Below are positions 37,257 to 45,043 of a DNA stretch of 64,000 nucleotides, piece after piece. The notes under the pieces were generated by a model. It was not told the DNA's origin. It searched no databases and worked only from the letters and a program-made list of their open reading frames with translations. Origin of the DNA: an uncultured Gemmiger sp. (lineage in GTDB: Bacteria > Bacillota > Clostridia > Oscillospirales > Ruminococcaceae). The stretch covers positions 174,015-238,014 of the forward strand of contig CANRCB010000001.1 in assembly GCA_947629015.1 (NCBI GenBank), in the 5' to 3' direction. The translations under genes were made by a program, and so were the position numbers. Position 1 is the first letter of the stretch. Each line of letters begins with the position of its first letter.

Positions 37257-37332
37257 GCCGGAGATAGGTGGCCGCGCAGCGGCCGGATGAGGGGCCGGGG
37301 CACAGAACACCCCCGCAAACGTCCCTCCGGTG

Positions 37333-37352
37333 GGGAATTTTTTAAAATTCCC
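37333..37352. promoter_or_regulatory. Palindrome upstream of the surface-protein promoter
   Basis: GGGAATTT-TTTA-AAATTCCC, an 8-bp inverted repeat 22 bp before the -35 box. It may be a regulator site or a small terminator. Confidence 0.4.
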
Positions 37353-37374
37353 GGCGTAGTATCGCGGTATGATA

Positions 37375-37404
37375 TTGACAAAAGCAAACGGGGGGGGGTA
37401 GAAT
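37375..37404 (+). promoter_or_regulatory. Promoter with a G9 tract in the spacer
   Basis: TTGACA (37375-37380), an 18-bp spacer whose last nine bases (37390-37398) are all G, and TAGAAT (37399-37404). The G-run sets the spacing; loss of one G would give the ideal 17 bp. Confidence 0.75.
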
Positions 37405-37458
37405 GGTCACACGATAAAGCCTGTTCGAAAAAGGTAGACAGGCGAGAAGGAGGAAAAA

Positions 37459-40005
37459 ATGCGCAAAAAACGTTTGCTCGCACTGCTGCCGGCGTTGGCG
37501 TTGTGCCTTGCGGGCGCCACGGCGGCTTTTGCCGAACCGGCGGAGGTGACGATCGATGCCATCAACTTCCCGGATGACAACTTCCGAGCCTATGTCAGCG
37601 ATACGCTGGACAAAAACAGTGACGGGAAACTTTCCGGAAATGAATTGGAAATGCCGACGATCGAAGTTCCCGAAAGCCATATCGCCAGCCTGAAAGGTAT
37701 TGAATTTTTCACGAATCTGGATTATTTGGATTGCAGTGGAAACCAACTGACCACACTGGACATGAGCGGTAATCCGGCTTTGGAAACACTGGATTGTGGC
37801 TATAACAAGTTGATCAGCCTGGATGTCAGCCGAAGCCCGGCGCTGGAGACTTTGAACTGCACCCGTAACCAGTTGACCAGTCTGGAACTCAGCAGCAATC
37901 CGGCGTTGACAAATCTGGAATGTAGCGATAACCAGATCACCAGCCTAAATGTGAGTTTTAACCCGGCGCTGGAGACTTTGAGTTGCTATCGTAACCAGTT
38001 GACCAGTTTGGATGTGAGCAATAATCTGGCTTTGGAGACGTTGATTTGTGCCTATAATCAACTGATGAACGGTCTGGATGTGAGCAAAAATTCGAAGTTG
38101 CTTGTGCTGAACTGCAGCAATGGGTTATTAGATGGTGGCAATAACCGGATAACCAGTTTGGATGTAAGCAACAATCCGGCTCTGGAAAGTCTGGCCTGCT
38201 CCCTTACTCAGTTGACTACTTTGAACGTGAGTCAGAATCCGGCGTTGAAAGGTTTGTCCTGTGATGGTAACCAACTGACCAGCTTGGACGTAAGCCAGAA
38301 TCCGGCGTTGGAAAGTCTGAGCTGTACCGATAACCCACTGACCAGCCTGAATGTAAGGCAGAATCCGGCGCTGGAATATTTGGAATGTAAAAGTGACCAG
38401 CTGACTAGCTTGGACGTAAGCCGGAATCCGGCGTTGAAAGATTTGTACTGTGATGGTAACCAACTGACCAGCTTGGATGTAAGCGGGAATCCGGCGTTGG
38501 AAGATCTGCGCTGTACAGATAACCAACTGACCAGTTTGGATATAAGCCGGAATCCGGCGCTGGCAATTCTGGAATGTTCTGATAACCCACTGACCAGCTT
38601 GGACGTAAGCCGAAATCCAACGTTGAAATGGCTGTACTGTGCTGATAACCAACTGACCAGCCTGGATGTGAGCAAGAATTCAGAATTGGTCATTCTGTAC
38701 TGCAATGAGAACCAGCTGACAAGCCTAGATGTAAGCCGGAATCCGCTGGGAATTCTGGAATGTGCTGATAACCTACTGACCAACTTGGATGTAAGCAAAA
38801 ATCCAGGACTTGGACTTCTTAACTGCAATATGAACCAGCTGACCAGCTTGGACGTGGGCAAAAATCAGAAACTGGCGATGTTCTATTGTGGCGGTAACCA
38901 GTTGCCTATTCTTGACGTGAGTCAAAATACAGCTTTGGAAATTTTCTATTGTGACAAACAAAACATCACGCTGCAGGCCCAGCCGGCGGGCGGCGGCTGG
39001 CAGGTTGATCTGCGCCAAGCCATCCCCGAAAGCCTTCTTGACCGTGTCACAGTCAAAGATTGCCCGTATCAAAACGGCATCGTTACCTTGCAGCCGGGCG
39101 AAAACGAATTTTATTATGAATATGATGTGAAGAACCCCAACGAAAACGAGACCATGCAGGTCATGGTGACTTGCTCCAATATCCCGCAGTCCGACCCCGG
39201 CACGCAGCCCGGCACCGACCCGGCCGATGACAGCCAGATCCGGGCCTTTGTCACCCGCCTGTACGAGGTCTGCCTGGGCCGTACACCGGACGACGCCGGC
39301 CTCGACGGCTGGACGGATGCCCTTGTCTCCCACCGCAACACCGGCAGCGAGGCGGCCTACGGCTTTATCTTCAGCGATGAGTTCAAGGCGAAAAACTACT
39401 GCAACAGCTGCTATATCGACCACCTGTACAGCGCCTTCATGGGCCGCGAGCCGGACACCGAGGGCCACGCCGGGTGGATGCGCGTACTTGAGGAAGAGGG
39501 CCAGAGCCGTGAAAGTGTGTTCAACGGCTTTGTCGGCAGCGACGAGTTCAAGGCCCTCTGCCAACAGTACGGCATCGACCCCGGCACCGGCACCGCCGAG
39601 CCGGAGGGCGTCGGCACGGTGCGGCGTGGTACCTGCGCCGGGTGCGGCGCCACCGACGGCGTGGAGGACTTTGTGGTGCGGCTGTACCGCATCTGCCTTG
39701 ACCGCGACCCGGACGCTGACGCACAGAAATGGATGGAGATCCTGCGCACCCGGCAGGAGACGGGCCGGCAGGTGGCGGAAGGGTTCATCTTCAGCGATGA
39801 GTTTAAAGCCCGCGGCTTTGACAACGAGACGTTCGTACAGTATATGTACCGCGCCTTCTTTGACCGCATGCCGGAAGGCGGCGAGGAGAGCGGCTGGGTG
39901 GCACAGCTCAACGGTGGCGGGAGCCGGGAAACCGTGATGGCCGGCTTTACCGGCAGTGACGAATTTGCCGTCCTCTGCCGCCGGTACGGCATCCGCGCGC
40001 AGTAA
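37459..40005 (+). CDS. Secreted leucine-rich repeat protein with DUF4214 domains
   Basis: 848 aa. A signal peptide (RKKRLLALLPALALCLAGATAAFA) is followed by an EF-hand-like loop DKNSDGKLSGNE at about residues 51-62. Then 19 leucine-rich repeats of about 21 residues follow (pattern LTSLDVSxNPALExLxCxxNQ, about residues 85-500), each with a conserved cysteine. The C-terminal part (from about residue 590) holds two DUF4214 pairs (FVTRLYEVCLGRTPDDAGLDGW and FVVRLYRICLDRDPDADAQKW). No membrane anchor or LPXTG is seen. The repeat region (about 37700-38960) is clearly less GC-rich than its surroundings, while the DUF4214 part is not, so the gene looks mosaic. Probable cell-surface binding protein; no ligand is known. 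Start ATG with GAAGGAGG. Confidence 0.85.
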   Translation: MRKKRLLALLPALALCLAGATAAFAEPAEVTIDAINFPDDNFRAYVSDTLDKNSDGKLSGNELEMPTIEVPESHIASLKGIEFFTNLDYLDCSGNQLTTLDMSGNPALETLDCGYNKLISLDVSRSPALETLNCTRNQLTSLELSSNPALTNLECSDNQITSLNVSFNPALETLSCYRNQLTSLDVSNNLALETLICAYNQLMNGLDVSKNSKLLVLNCSNGLLDGGNNRITSLDVSNNPALESLACSLTQLTTLNVSQNPALKGLSCDGNQLTSLDVSQNPALESLSCTDNPLTSLNVRQNPALEYLECKSDQLTSLDVSRNPALKDLYCDGNQLTSLDVSGNPALEDLRCTDNQLTSLDISRNPALAILECSDNPLTSLDVSRNPTLKWLYCADNQLTSLDVSKNSELVILYCNENQLTSLDVSRNPLGILECADNLLTNLDVSKNPGLGLLNCNMNQLTSLDVGKNQKLAMFYCGGNQLPILDVSQNTALEIFYCDKQNITLQAQPAGGGWQVDLRQAIPESLLDRVTVKDCPYQNGIVTLQPGENEFYYEYDVKNPNENETMQVMVTCSNIPQSDPGTQPGTDPADDSQIRAFVTRLYEVCLGRTPDDAGLDGWTDALVSHRNTGSEAAYGFIFSDEFKAKNYCNSCYIDHLYSAFMGREPDTEGHAGWMRVLEEEGQSRESVFNGFVGSDEFKALCQQYGIDPGTGTAEPEGVGTVRRGTCAGCGATDGVEDFVVRLYRICLDRDPDADAQKWMEILRTRQETGRQVAEGFIFSDEFKARGFDNETFVQYMYRAFFDRMPEGGEESGWVAQLNGGGSRETVMAGFTGSDEFAVLCRRYGIRAQ

Positions 40006-40029
40006 ACCTTTGCCCAAAACCCTACAGCG

Positions 40030-40056
40030 GCCCCCGGCCAAAAGCCGGGGGCTTTC
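40030..40056 (+). terminator. Terminator after the surface-protein gene
   Basis: GCCCCCGGC and GCCGGGGGC pair around CAAAA, followed by TTTCG. Confidence 0.8.
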
Positions 40057-40158
40057 GTCGTATCTTTGTAAGTGGTACCTGGGTGGGGCCGCCGCCCTGC
40101 GCGATACCGTTTGCGGGGCGTCGGGGACGCCGAGCCGCAGCGAGGCGTTTCGGAGCGC

Positions 40159-40209
40159 AAGCTCCGGGCTTCGCACCGGAGCCAAGCGGGCCAAAGGCCC
40201 TGCTCTTAG
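40159..40209 (+). repeat. 51-bp direct repeat, right copy
   Basis: Pairs with 37206-37256; two mismatches. Same orientation, on the other side of the surface-protein gene. Confidence 0.85.
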
Positions 40210-40407
40210 CGCGGAGATCGCCGCCCCCTACGATTTACCCGGCAACATCATTCGTCTGCGGCGGCATGAGGGCCGCAGGGCGCCCCTGTGGGGCTGCCGC
40301 CCTACGAGGATACGGGAAAACGTATCATTTATCCCGTAGGGGCCGGATACATCCGGCCCGCCGTGGCGCGGAATGGCGCTTGTGAGGGTGCCGAGGACGT
40401 ATATTCC

Positions 40408-40523
40408 GATTGTAGGGCGGGGGCTTGCCCCCGCCGCGCCTCCTTGCCAATGCAACAACGTTTTTCGGCGGGCTCAAGAGCCCGCCCTACACGCTTCCAT
40501 GAGGCAACTATCGTTTTTTGATA
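40408..40523 (+). repeat. MITE-like repeat, copy E (left end missing)
   Basis: Begins inside the element at GATTGTAGGGCGGGGGC, with both inner hairpins and the right end TTTTTTGATA at 40514-40523. The left 10-bp terminus is absent. Confidence 0.8.
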
Positions 40524-40530
40524 GCTTGTA

Positions 40531-40562
40531 AACCGGGGAGACAACGCCTCCCCGGTTTTGTA
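40531..40562 (-). terminator. Terminator-like hairpin between copy E and the gene at 40617
   Basis: AACCGGGGAG and CTCCCCGGTT pair around ACAACGC. TTTTG follows on the plus strand and TTTAC on the minus strand. It is placed to end the minus-strand gene at 40617. Confidence 0.6.
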
Positions 40563-40616
40563 CCGTATTTTTATCGTTTATCGTTCATCCCGCGCCAAAG
40601 GCCCCCCGCTGCCCTG

Positions 40617-41147
40617 TCACCGCATGCCGCCGTACAGCAGCTGCGTGGGCAGGAACATGGTGTAGGGCGCGGTGAACACCGCCAAAGCCAGCGCCAGCCT
40701 GCGGCGCTGTGCGCCGTCCACGGCGGCTTTGCCAAACCCCCATTTCCGGTCCAGCAGGTAGATGAGCCACCCGGCCAGCGCGACGCCCGGCAAGGCGGCC
40801 AGGATCTCGTACACCGGGTTCAAAAAGACGGTGACGGAAAGCTGCTCCTCCAGGAAAAGGACGATGCCGGTGATGAGCGCTGCGCCCGCGATGTCGGCCA
40901 GAAAGCCGTACACCCACACGCGCAGGATGCTCCGCTTCCACAGGTCCTTGCGCCCCTCCACCTTGAGATAGCCCGCCGCCAACAGCAGCACCAGGCTGTC
41001 AAAGGCAAAGTTGAACGGCAACGCCAGCAGCCACACCTGCGGGAAAAGCAAAAACAGCATATAGACCGGGAACATTACGTTGTAAACGCGTATACCGTTG
41101 GGCTTTTGCGGCACAAAGGACACCTCCGTCGCCTTGGATGATGCCAT
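40617..41147 (-). CDS. Hypothetical multi-pass membrane protein
   Basis: 176 aa, not recognised. Four to five hydrophobic stretches are visible: NVMFPVYMLFLLFPQVWLLALPF, DSLVLLLAAGYL, WVYGFLADIAGAALITGIVLFL, EILAALPGVALAGWLIYLL and ALAVFTAPYTMFLP. It is the only minus-strand gene between 5.4 and 63 kb. It is transcribed away from spoIVB, with which it shares a 103-bp upstream region. Start ATG at 41147 is read from GCAACGG-like context; the ribosome site AGGTGTCC upstream is weak. Confidence 0.65.
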   Translation of the reverse strand: MASSKATEVSFVPQKPNGIRVYNVMFPVYMLFLLFPQVWLLALPFNFAFDSLVLLLAAGYLKVEGRKDLWKRSILRVWVYGFLADIAGAALITGIVLFLEEQLSVTVFLNPVYEILAALPGVALAGWLIYLLDRKWGFGKAAVDGAQRRRLALALAVFTAPYTMFLPTQLLYGGMR

Positions 41148-41191
41148 GATACACGACGGGGGGCAGGTTTGTCAATCCGCAGGAGCCAAGG

Positions 41192-41221
41192 CAAATAAAA
41201 CCGCACCCCCCTGCGCATACT
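41192..41221 (+). promoter_or_regulatory. Possible sigma-G promoter of spoIVB
   Basis: CAAATA (41192-41197), 18 bp, CATACT (41216-41221). Resembles the forespore consensus (gMATR-18-CATnnTA); in Bacillus spoIVB is under sigma-F and sigma-G. The match is partial. Confidence 0.35.
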
Positions 41222-41250
41222 GGGCATAGACTGCGCAGGGGGGTATCGGT

Positions 41251-42480
41251 ATGGCAAAAGTGAAGGCTGCGCCGCGGCGCCGGCGTTGGCGGGCCGTGCT
41301 GCTGGCGGCGCTCTGCTTTGCGGGGGGCGCCCTGCTCGCCGTGCGCGCCGCGCTGCCGGATACTTTTTATGTGGAGCAGGGCGAGACGCTCTCCATCGCC
41401 TCCATGCCCTTCGTCACGGTGCAGGACCCCGCGCCCGGCGCCGCCGCGCAGGCGGGGAGCATGGCGCCGGATGTCAGCCGCACGCAGACCCTCAAACTGC
41501 TGGGCGTCCTGCCCGTCAAGACGGTGCGCACCGTGCAGGCGGAGCGCCGCAGCGTGACGGTGTGCGGCACGCCGTTCGGTATCAAGATGTTTTCCGACGG
41601 GGCGCTCGTGGTGGCCTTCTCCGACCTGTACACCGCCCTTGGCAGCGAGAACCCCGCCAAGGAGGCGGGCCTGCGCCTGGGGGACCTTATCACCAGGGCG
41701 GGCGGGCACACGGTACACAGCAACGAGGAGCTCACCGCCGCCATCAACGCCGCGGGCGGCAATCCCCTTACGGTGGAATACCTGCGCGACGGCACCCGCC
41801 ATACCTGCACCCTGACGCCGGCGGCGGACCGCGATACCGGCGCGTGGCGCGCCGGGGTGTGGGTGCGGGACTCCAGCGCCGGCATCGGCACCCTCACCTT
41901 TGCCGATGCCGCGCATGGCACCTTCGCGGGGCTGGGCCACGCCATCAGCGATACCGATACCGGGGCCGAGATCGCGCTGCTTTCGGGCGAGATCGTGCCC
42001 GTGACCATCAACGGCTGCGTGCGGGGCGCGGCCGGCGCCCCGGGGGAGCTGCGGGGAGAGTTTTCCGGCACCGACGTGCTGGGCACGGTGCTGGCCAACG
42101 ACACCACCGGCGTGTACGGCCTGCTGTGCGCACAGGCGGCGGGGCAAAGCTGTGACGTGGCCAATATGCAGCAGATAGCCCTTGGCCCGGCCCAGATCCT
42201 GACCACGCTGGAGGGCACCGAGCCCCGCCTGTATGAGGTGGAGATCGAGCGCGTCAACATGACGGCGGGGAACCCCAACCGCAACCTGCTGCTGCACGTC
42301 ACCGACGAGGCGCTGCTGCGCGCCGCCGGCGGCATCGTGCAGGGGATGAGCGGCAGCCCCATCCTGCAAAACGGGCGCCTTGTGGGCGCCGTGACGCACG
42401 TCCTGGTCAACGACCCCACGCGCGGCTACGGCATCTTTGCCCAGACCATGCTCACCAAAGCGGATGCCATCGCCCCGTAG
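41251..42480 (+). CDS. spoIVB: SpoIVB serine peptidase
   Basis: 409 aa. A membrane anchor (about residues 14-31), a PDZ domain (GSENPAKEAGLRLGDLITRAGGHTV, about 130-190) and the S55 peptidase domain with GLGHAIS (catalytic histidine) and GMSGSPIL (catalytic serine) are visible. In Bacillus it is secreted from the forespore and triggers sigma-K activation through SpoIVFA. It sits directly ahead of spo0A, as in Bacillus, but is separated from recN by an about 6-kb insertion. Start ATG with CAGGGGGG site. Confidence 0.95.
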   Translation: MAKVKAAPRRRRWRAVLLAALCFAGGALLAVRAALPDTFYVEQGETLSIASMPFVTVQDPAPGAAAQAGSMAPDVSRTQTLKLLGVLPVKTVRTVQAERRSVTVCGTPFGIKMFSDGALVVAFSDLYTALGSENPAKEAGLRLGDLITRAGGHTVHSNEELTAAINAAGGNPLTVEYLRDGTRHTCTLTPAADRDTGAWRAGVWVRDSSAGIGTLTFADAAHGTFAGLGHAISDTDTGAEIALLSGEIVPVTINGCVRGAAGAPGELRGEFSGTDVLGTVLANDTTGVYGLLCAQAAGQSCDVANMQQIALGPAQILTTLEGTEPRLYEVEIERVNMTAGNPNRNLLLHVTDEALLRAAGGIVQGMSGSPILQNGRLVGAVTHVLVNDPTRGYGIFAQTMLTKADAIAP

Positions 42481-42510
42481 CGTGGGCGCGCTGCCGAAAC
42501 CCGGCGCATG

Positions 42511-42532
42511 GGGGGCAAAACGCCCCGTTTTT
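42511..42532 (+). terminator. Weak terminator after spoIVB
   Basis: GGGGC and GCCCC pair around AAAAC, followed by GTTTTT. Confidence 0.5.
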
Positions 42533-42598
42533 GGGGAAAGCGGGGGAAACCCGTCGAACGAATACACGCACAAAAGAGGAAAAATTGCATTTTGCCTC

Positions 42599-42627
42599 TT
42601 GCAAGAAATGGTAAAATATGGTAAAAT
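42599..42627 (+). promoter_or_regulatory. Promoter of spo0A
   Basis: TTGCAA (42599-42604), 17 bp, TAAAAT (42622-42627). ATGGTAAAAT occurs twice in tandem (42608-42617 and 42618-42627). Confidence 0.6.
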
Positions 42628-42632
42628 TTCCA

Positions 42633-42640
42633 TTGTCGAA
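42633..42640 (+). promoter_or_regulatory. 0A box (Spo0A-binding site)
   Basis: TTGTCGAA matches the Spo0A consensus TGTCGAA. It lies 6 bp past the -10, over the likely start of transcription, so it would allow autoregulation. A weaker copy (CGTCGAA) lies at about 42552-42558. Confidence 0.7.
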
Positions 42641-42695
42641 AGGGCCGAACAGGGCGAAAGCCCCGCCAATAGAAAAAAACGAGGAGAAAACGACG

Positions 42696-43457
42696 ATGGA
42701 AAAGATACGATTTGTGATGACGGATACCGGCACCCCCACCACGGCGCTGTGCCGCAAAGCGCTGGAGGAGAAGGGCGTTGCGGTGACGGTGTGCGAGAAG
42801 AACGGCGCCCGGGCGCTGGCGGTCCTGCTGGAGCAGCACCCGCACGCGGCGCTGCTGGATGCCTTTATGCCGGATCTTGACGCCATCACCGTCAAGCAGC
42901 GCTATGACGCGCAGGACACCCACGGCGCGCGCACGGTATTTTTTGTGACGGGCGCCTTTGTGAACGAGGAGATCGAGCAGGAGCTGCTCGACAACGGCTT
43001 CTCCTTCTTTTTCGTCAAGCCGTTTGACGAGAACGTGCTCGTCAACCGCGTGATGCGGGCGGCCAACGGCGGCAAGCCCCACAGTGATTTTTATTCGCAG
43101 GACAGTGACGAGCTCGTCGTCACCGAGATCCTGCATCAGATCGGCGTGCCGGCGCACATCAAGGGCTACCAGTTCCTGCGCGACGGCATCCTGCTCACCA
43201 CCGGCGACCATGAGTATATCAACGCCGTGACCAAGCGCCTGTACCCCGAGATCGCCAAGCGCAACGGCACCACCGCCAGCCGGGTGGAGCGCGCCATCCG
43301 CCATGCCATCGAGGTGGCGTGGGACCGCGGCGACGTCGATACCCTCAACAGCTATTTCGGCTACACCATCCACAACCTGCGCGGCAAGCCCACCAACAGT
43401 GAGTTCATCGCCATGATCGCCGACAAGATACGCCTGGACAAAAAACGGCGGGCGTGA
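42696..43457 (+). CDS. spo0A: Sporulation master regulator Spo0A
   Basis: 253 aa. The C-terminal DNA-binding domain is fully conserved ([40 protein letters not shown]). The N-terminal receiver keeps the phospho-aspartate in [13 protein letters not shown] and the lysine in FFVKPFDEN. The acidic pocket is altered: the usual DD pair after the first strand reads MTDTG, so one acidic residue is replaced by Thr. Start ATG with GAGGAGA. This is the sporulation switch of the cell; phosphorylated Spo0A binds 0A boxes such as that at 42633. Confidence 0.94.
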   Translation: MEKIRFVMTDTGTPTTALCRKALEEKGVAVTVCEKNGARALAVLLEQHPHAALLDAFMPDLDAITVKQRYDAQDTHGARTVFFVTGAFVNEEIEQELLDNGFSFFFVKPFDENVLVNRVMRAANGGKPHSDFYSQDSDELVVTEILHQIGVPAHIKGYQFLRDGILLTTGDHEYINAVTKRLYPEIAKRNGTTASRVERAIRHAIEVAWDRGDVDTLNSYFGYTIHNLRGKPTNSEFIAMIADKIRLDKKRRA

Positions 43458-43549
43458 AGGAAGCCCTGCCCCGCCAAAGGGGCTGCTGCGGCTTGTAAAG
43501 GGGCCGGCGACGGCCGCCCCTGGCCGGGGGCATGGCTTTAGGCCCGACG

Positions 43550-43612
43550 AAAGACAGAGGCAGCTGCTTATCGTACACCGACGGTGTCCGTTATGCGGCT
43601 GCCTCTGTCTTT
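43550..43612. other. Long perfect stem-loop
   Basis: AAAGACAGAGGCAGC (43550-43564) pairs perfectly with 43598-43612. Inside is a second stem, ACACCG-A-CGGTGT. T3 follows on the plus strand and A-rich on the other side. It may be a terminator of spo0A, a two-way terminator, or a small RNA. Confidence 0.5.
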
Positions 43613-43743
43613 CTGCCAGAAAGCCCATACGCCATACCTCCGCCCGGCGGTACGGGGGGCGCGTGGCGGGCGGGGCTGCGGGAGGGCCCGCGCGCCGATG
43701 GCGCCCCGCACCCAAATCATACAAAAAAGCCGGCTGTTTTCAG

Positions 43744-43772
43744 TGGATTTTTCCGGGACGAGCCTGTATAAT
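43744..43772 (+). promoter_or_regulatory. Promoter of ispDF
   Basis: TGGATT (43744-43749), 17 bp, TATAAT (43767-43772), about 30 bp before the start. Confidence 0.65.
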
Positions 43773-43801
43773 AAAATAAAATGGGAAAAGGAGCTTTTGC
43801 C

Positions 43802-44947
43802 ATGGCACAGGAACTTCCCACCGTCAGCGCCGTCCTTGTGGCGGCGGGGGCCTCGCACCGCATGGGGTTTGACAAGCTGGCGTATCCCCTGCCGGGCGGC
43901 CGCACCGTGCTGGAGGCGAGCGCGGCTGCCTTTGCCGCGCACCCGGCCGTGGCGGAGCTGGTTCTGGTGGCGGGGGCGAACCGCGCCGCCTGCGAACGGC
44001 TGGCCCAAGCCTGCCCAAAGCCCTGCAAGGTCGTTGCGGGCGGCGATACCCGCGCCGAAAGCGTGCGCGCCGGCGTGCTGGCGGCGGCGGGGGAGCTGGT
44101 CGCCATCCATGACGCCGCCCGCCCCTTTGTGAGCGCGGCGGTCATCACGGCGGCATTGGAGGGCGCCGCGCGCACCGGCGCCGCGGTGCCGGCGGTGCCG
44201 GTCAAGGATACCGTCAAGGCCGCCAGGGCGGACGGCACGGTGCTGTGCACCCCGGCGCGCGCGGCGCTTTTCGCGGTGCAGACGCCGCAGTGCTTTGTGC
44301 GCGCGCAGTATCTTGCGGCGCTCGCCGCCGTGCCGCCGGAGCGCTTTGCCGCGCTCACCGACGATGCCGGCCTGTTTGAGGCCGCCGGCAGGCCGGTGCT
44401 GCTCACGCCCGGAGACTATGCCAATTACAAGATCACCACGCCGGAGGACCTGCCCGGCCCGCAAAAAGGGGGGAGCGCGATGCGCATCGGCCACGGATAC
44501 GACGTACATAAGCTGGTGGGGGGGCGCCGGCTCGTTTTGGGCGGGGTGGAGATCCCGTATGAAAAGGGCCTGCTCGGCCATTCCGACGCCGACGTGCTGC
44601 TGCACGCCGTGATGGATGCGCTGCTGGGCGCGGCGGCGCTTGGCGATATCGGGCAGCATTTCCCCGATACCGACCCCGCCTATGCGGGTGCCGATTCCCT
44701 CGCGCTGCTGCGCGCGGTGGGGGAGCTTTTGCAAAAGGCCGGCCGCGCCGTTGGCAACATCGATGCCACCGTCCTCTGCCAGCGGCCCAAGCTCGCCCCG
44801 CACATCCCCGCCATGCGGCAAAACATCGCCGCGGCGCTTGGCATCCCGGCCGGCGATGTCAGCGTGAAGGCCACCACCGAGGAGGGCCTCGGCTTTACCG
44901 GCGCGGGGGAGGGCATCGCCGCGCACGCTGTGGCACTTTTGCGTTGA
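43802..44947 (+). CDS. ispDF: Bifunctional IspD/IspF enzyme
   Basis: 381 aa, one chain with two enzymes of the MEP pathway. The N-terminal part (about 1-225) is Isp[25 protein letters not shown] and [11 protein letters not shown]. The C-terminal part (about 230-381) is Isp[40 protein letters not shown] and [11 protein letters not shown]. Start ATG at 43802 with AAAAGGAG seven bases away; the ORF upstream is not needed. Fusion of the two is known in other bacteria. Confidence 0.95.
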   Translation: MAQELPTVSAVLVAAGASHRMGFDKLAYPLPGGRTVLEASAAAFAAHPAVAELVLVAGANRAACERLAQACPKPCKVVAGGDTRAESVRAGVLAAAGELVAIHDAARPFVSAAVITAALEGAARTGAAVPAVPVKDTVKAARADGTVLCTPARAALFAVQTPQCFVRAQYLAALAAVPPERFAALTDDAGLFEAAGRPVLLTPGDYANYKITTPEDLPGPQKGGSAMRIGHGYDVHKLVGGRRLVLGGVEIPYEKGLLGHSDADVLLHAVMDALLGAAALGDIGQHFPDTDPAYAGADSLALLRAVGELLQKAGRAVGNIDATVLCQRPKLAPHIPAMRQNIAAALGIPAGDVSVKATTEEGLGFTGAGEGIAAHAVALLR

Positions 44948-44986
44948 GCGCGGCAAAAAACAGTTCCCAACAAAGACCTTTTATGC

Positions 44987-44992
44987 TATAAT
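44987..44992 (+). promoter_or_regulatory. Extended -10 promoter of cdaA-cdaR
   Basis: TGC-TATAAT (44984-44992) with a weak -35 (TTCCCA at 44964-44969). Confidence 0.55.
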
Positions 44993-45043
44993 CAAAACGG
45001 TAAGCGCCGTGCGCGGCCAAAACAAAGGGGAGGAGGGCCTTTT

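Larger units (their letters stand above)
36840..37458. other. 619-bp intergenic mosaic of repeats and promoter
   Basis: No gene was found. It holds a terminator (36857-36887), repeat copy D (36893-37003), a fragment of the same repeat (37094-37117), a 51-bp direct repeat (37206-37256), a palindrome (37333-37352) and the promoter with a G-run (37375-37404). Confidence 0.75.
40006..40616. other. 611-bp intergenic mosaic of repeats
   Basis: No gene was found. Besides the terminator at 40030 it holds the right 51-bp repeat (40159-40209), inverted-repeat stretches of the form CCCTACG...CGTAGGG (about 40228-40345, with GGCCGGATACATCCGGCC at 40341-40358), repeat copy E (40408-40523) and a terminator (40531-40562). 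Confidence 0.75.
43458..43780. other. Intergenic region with a 63-nt long-stem hairpin
   Basis: No gene was found between spo0A and ispDF. It contains a 15-bp stem-loop at 43550-43612 and GC-rich short inverted repeats before it. Confidence 0.6.

Noticed and set aside
37700..38960. Regular 63-66 bp repeats that could suggest a CRISPR array
   Set aside because: The period equals the 21-residue leucine-rich repeat, the frame is open throughout and copies differ at silent sites, so this is coding repeat DNA.
43532..43771. 79-aa reading frame after spo0A
   Set aside because: It consists of the long hairpin and GC-rich spacer, has no ribosome site and no recognisable motif.
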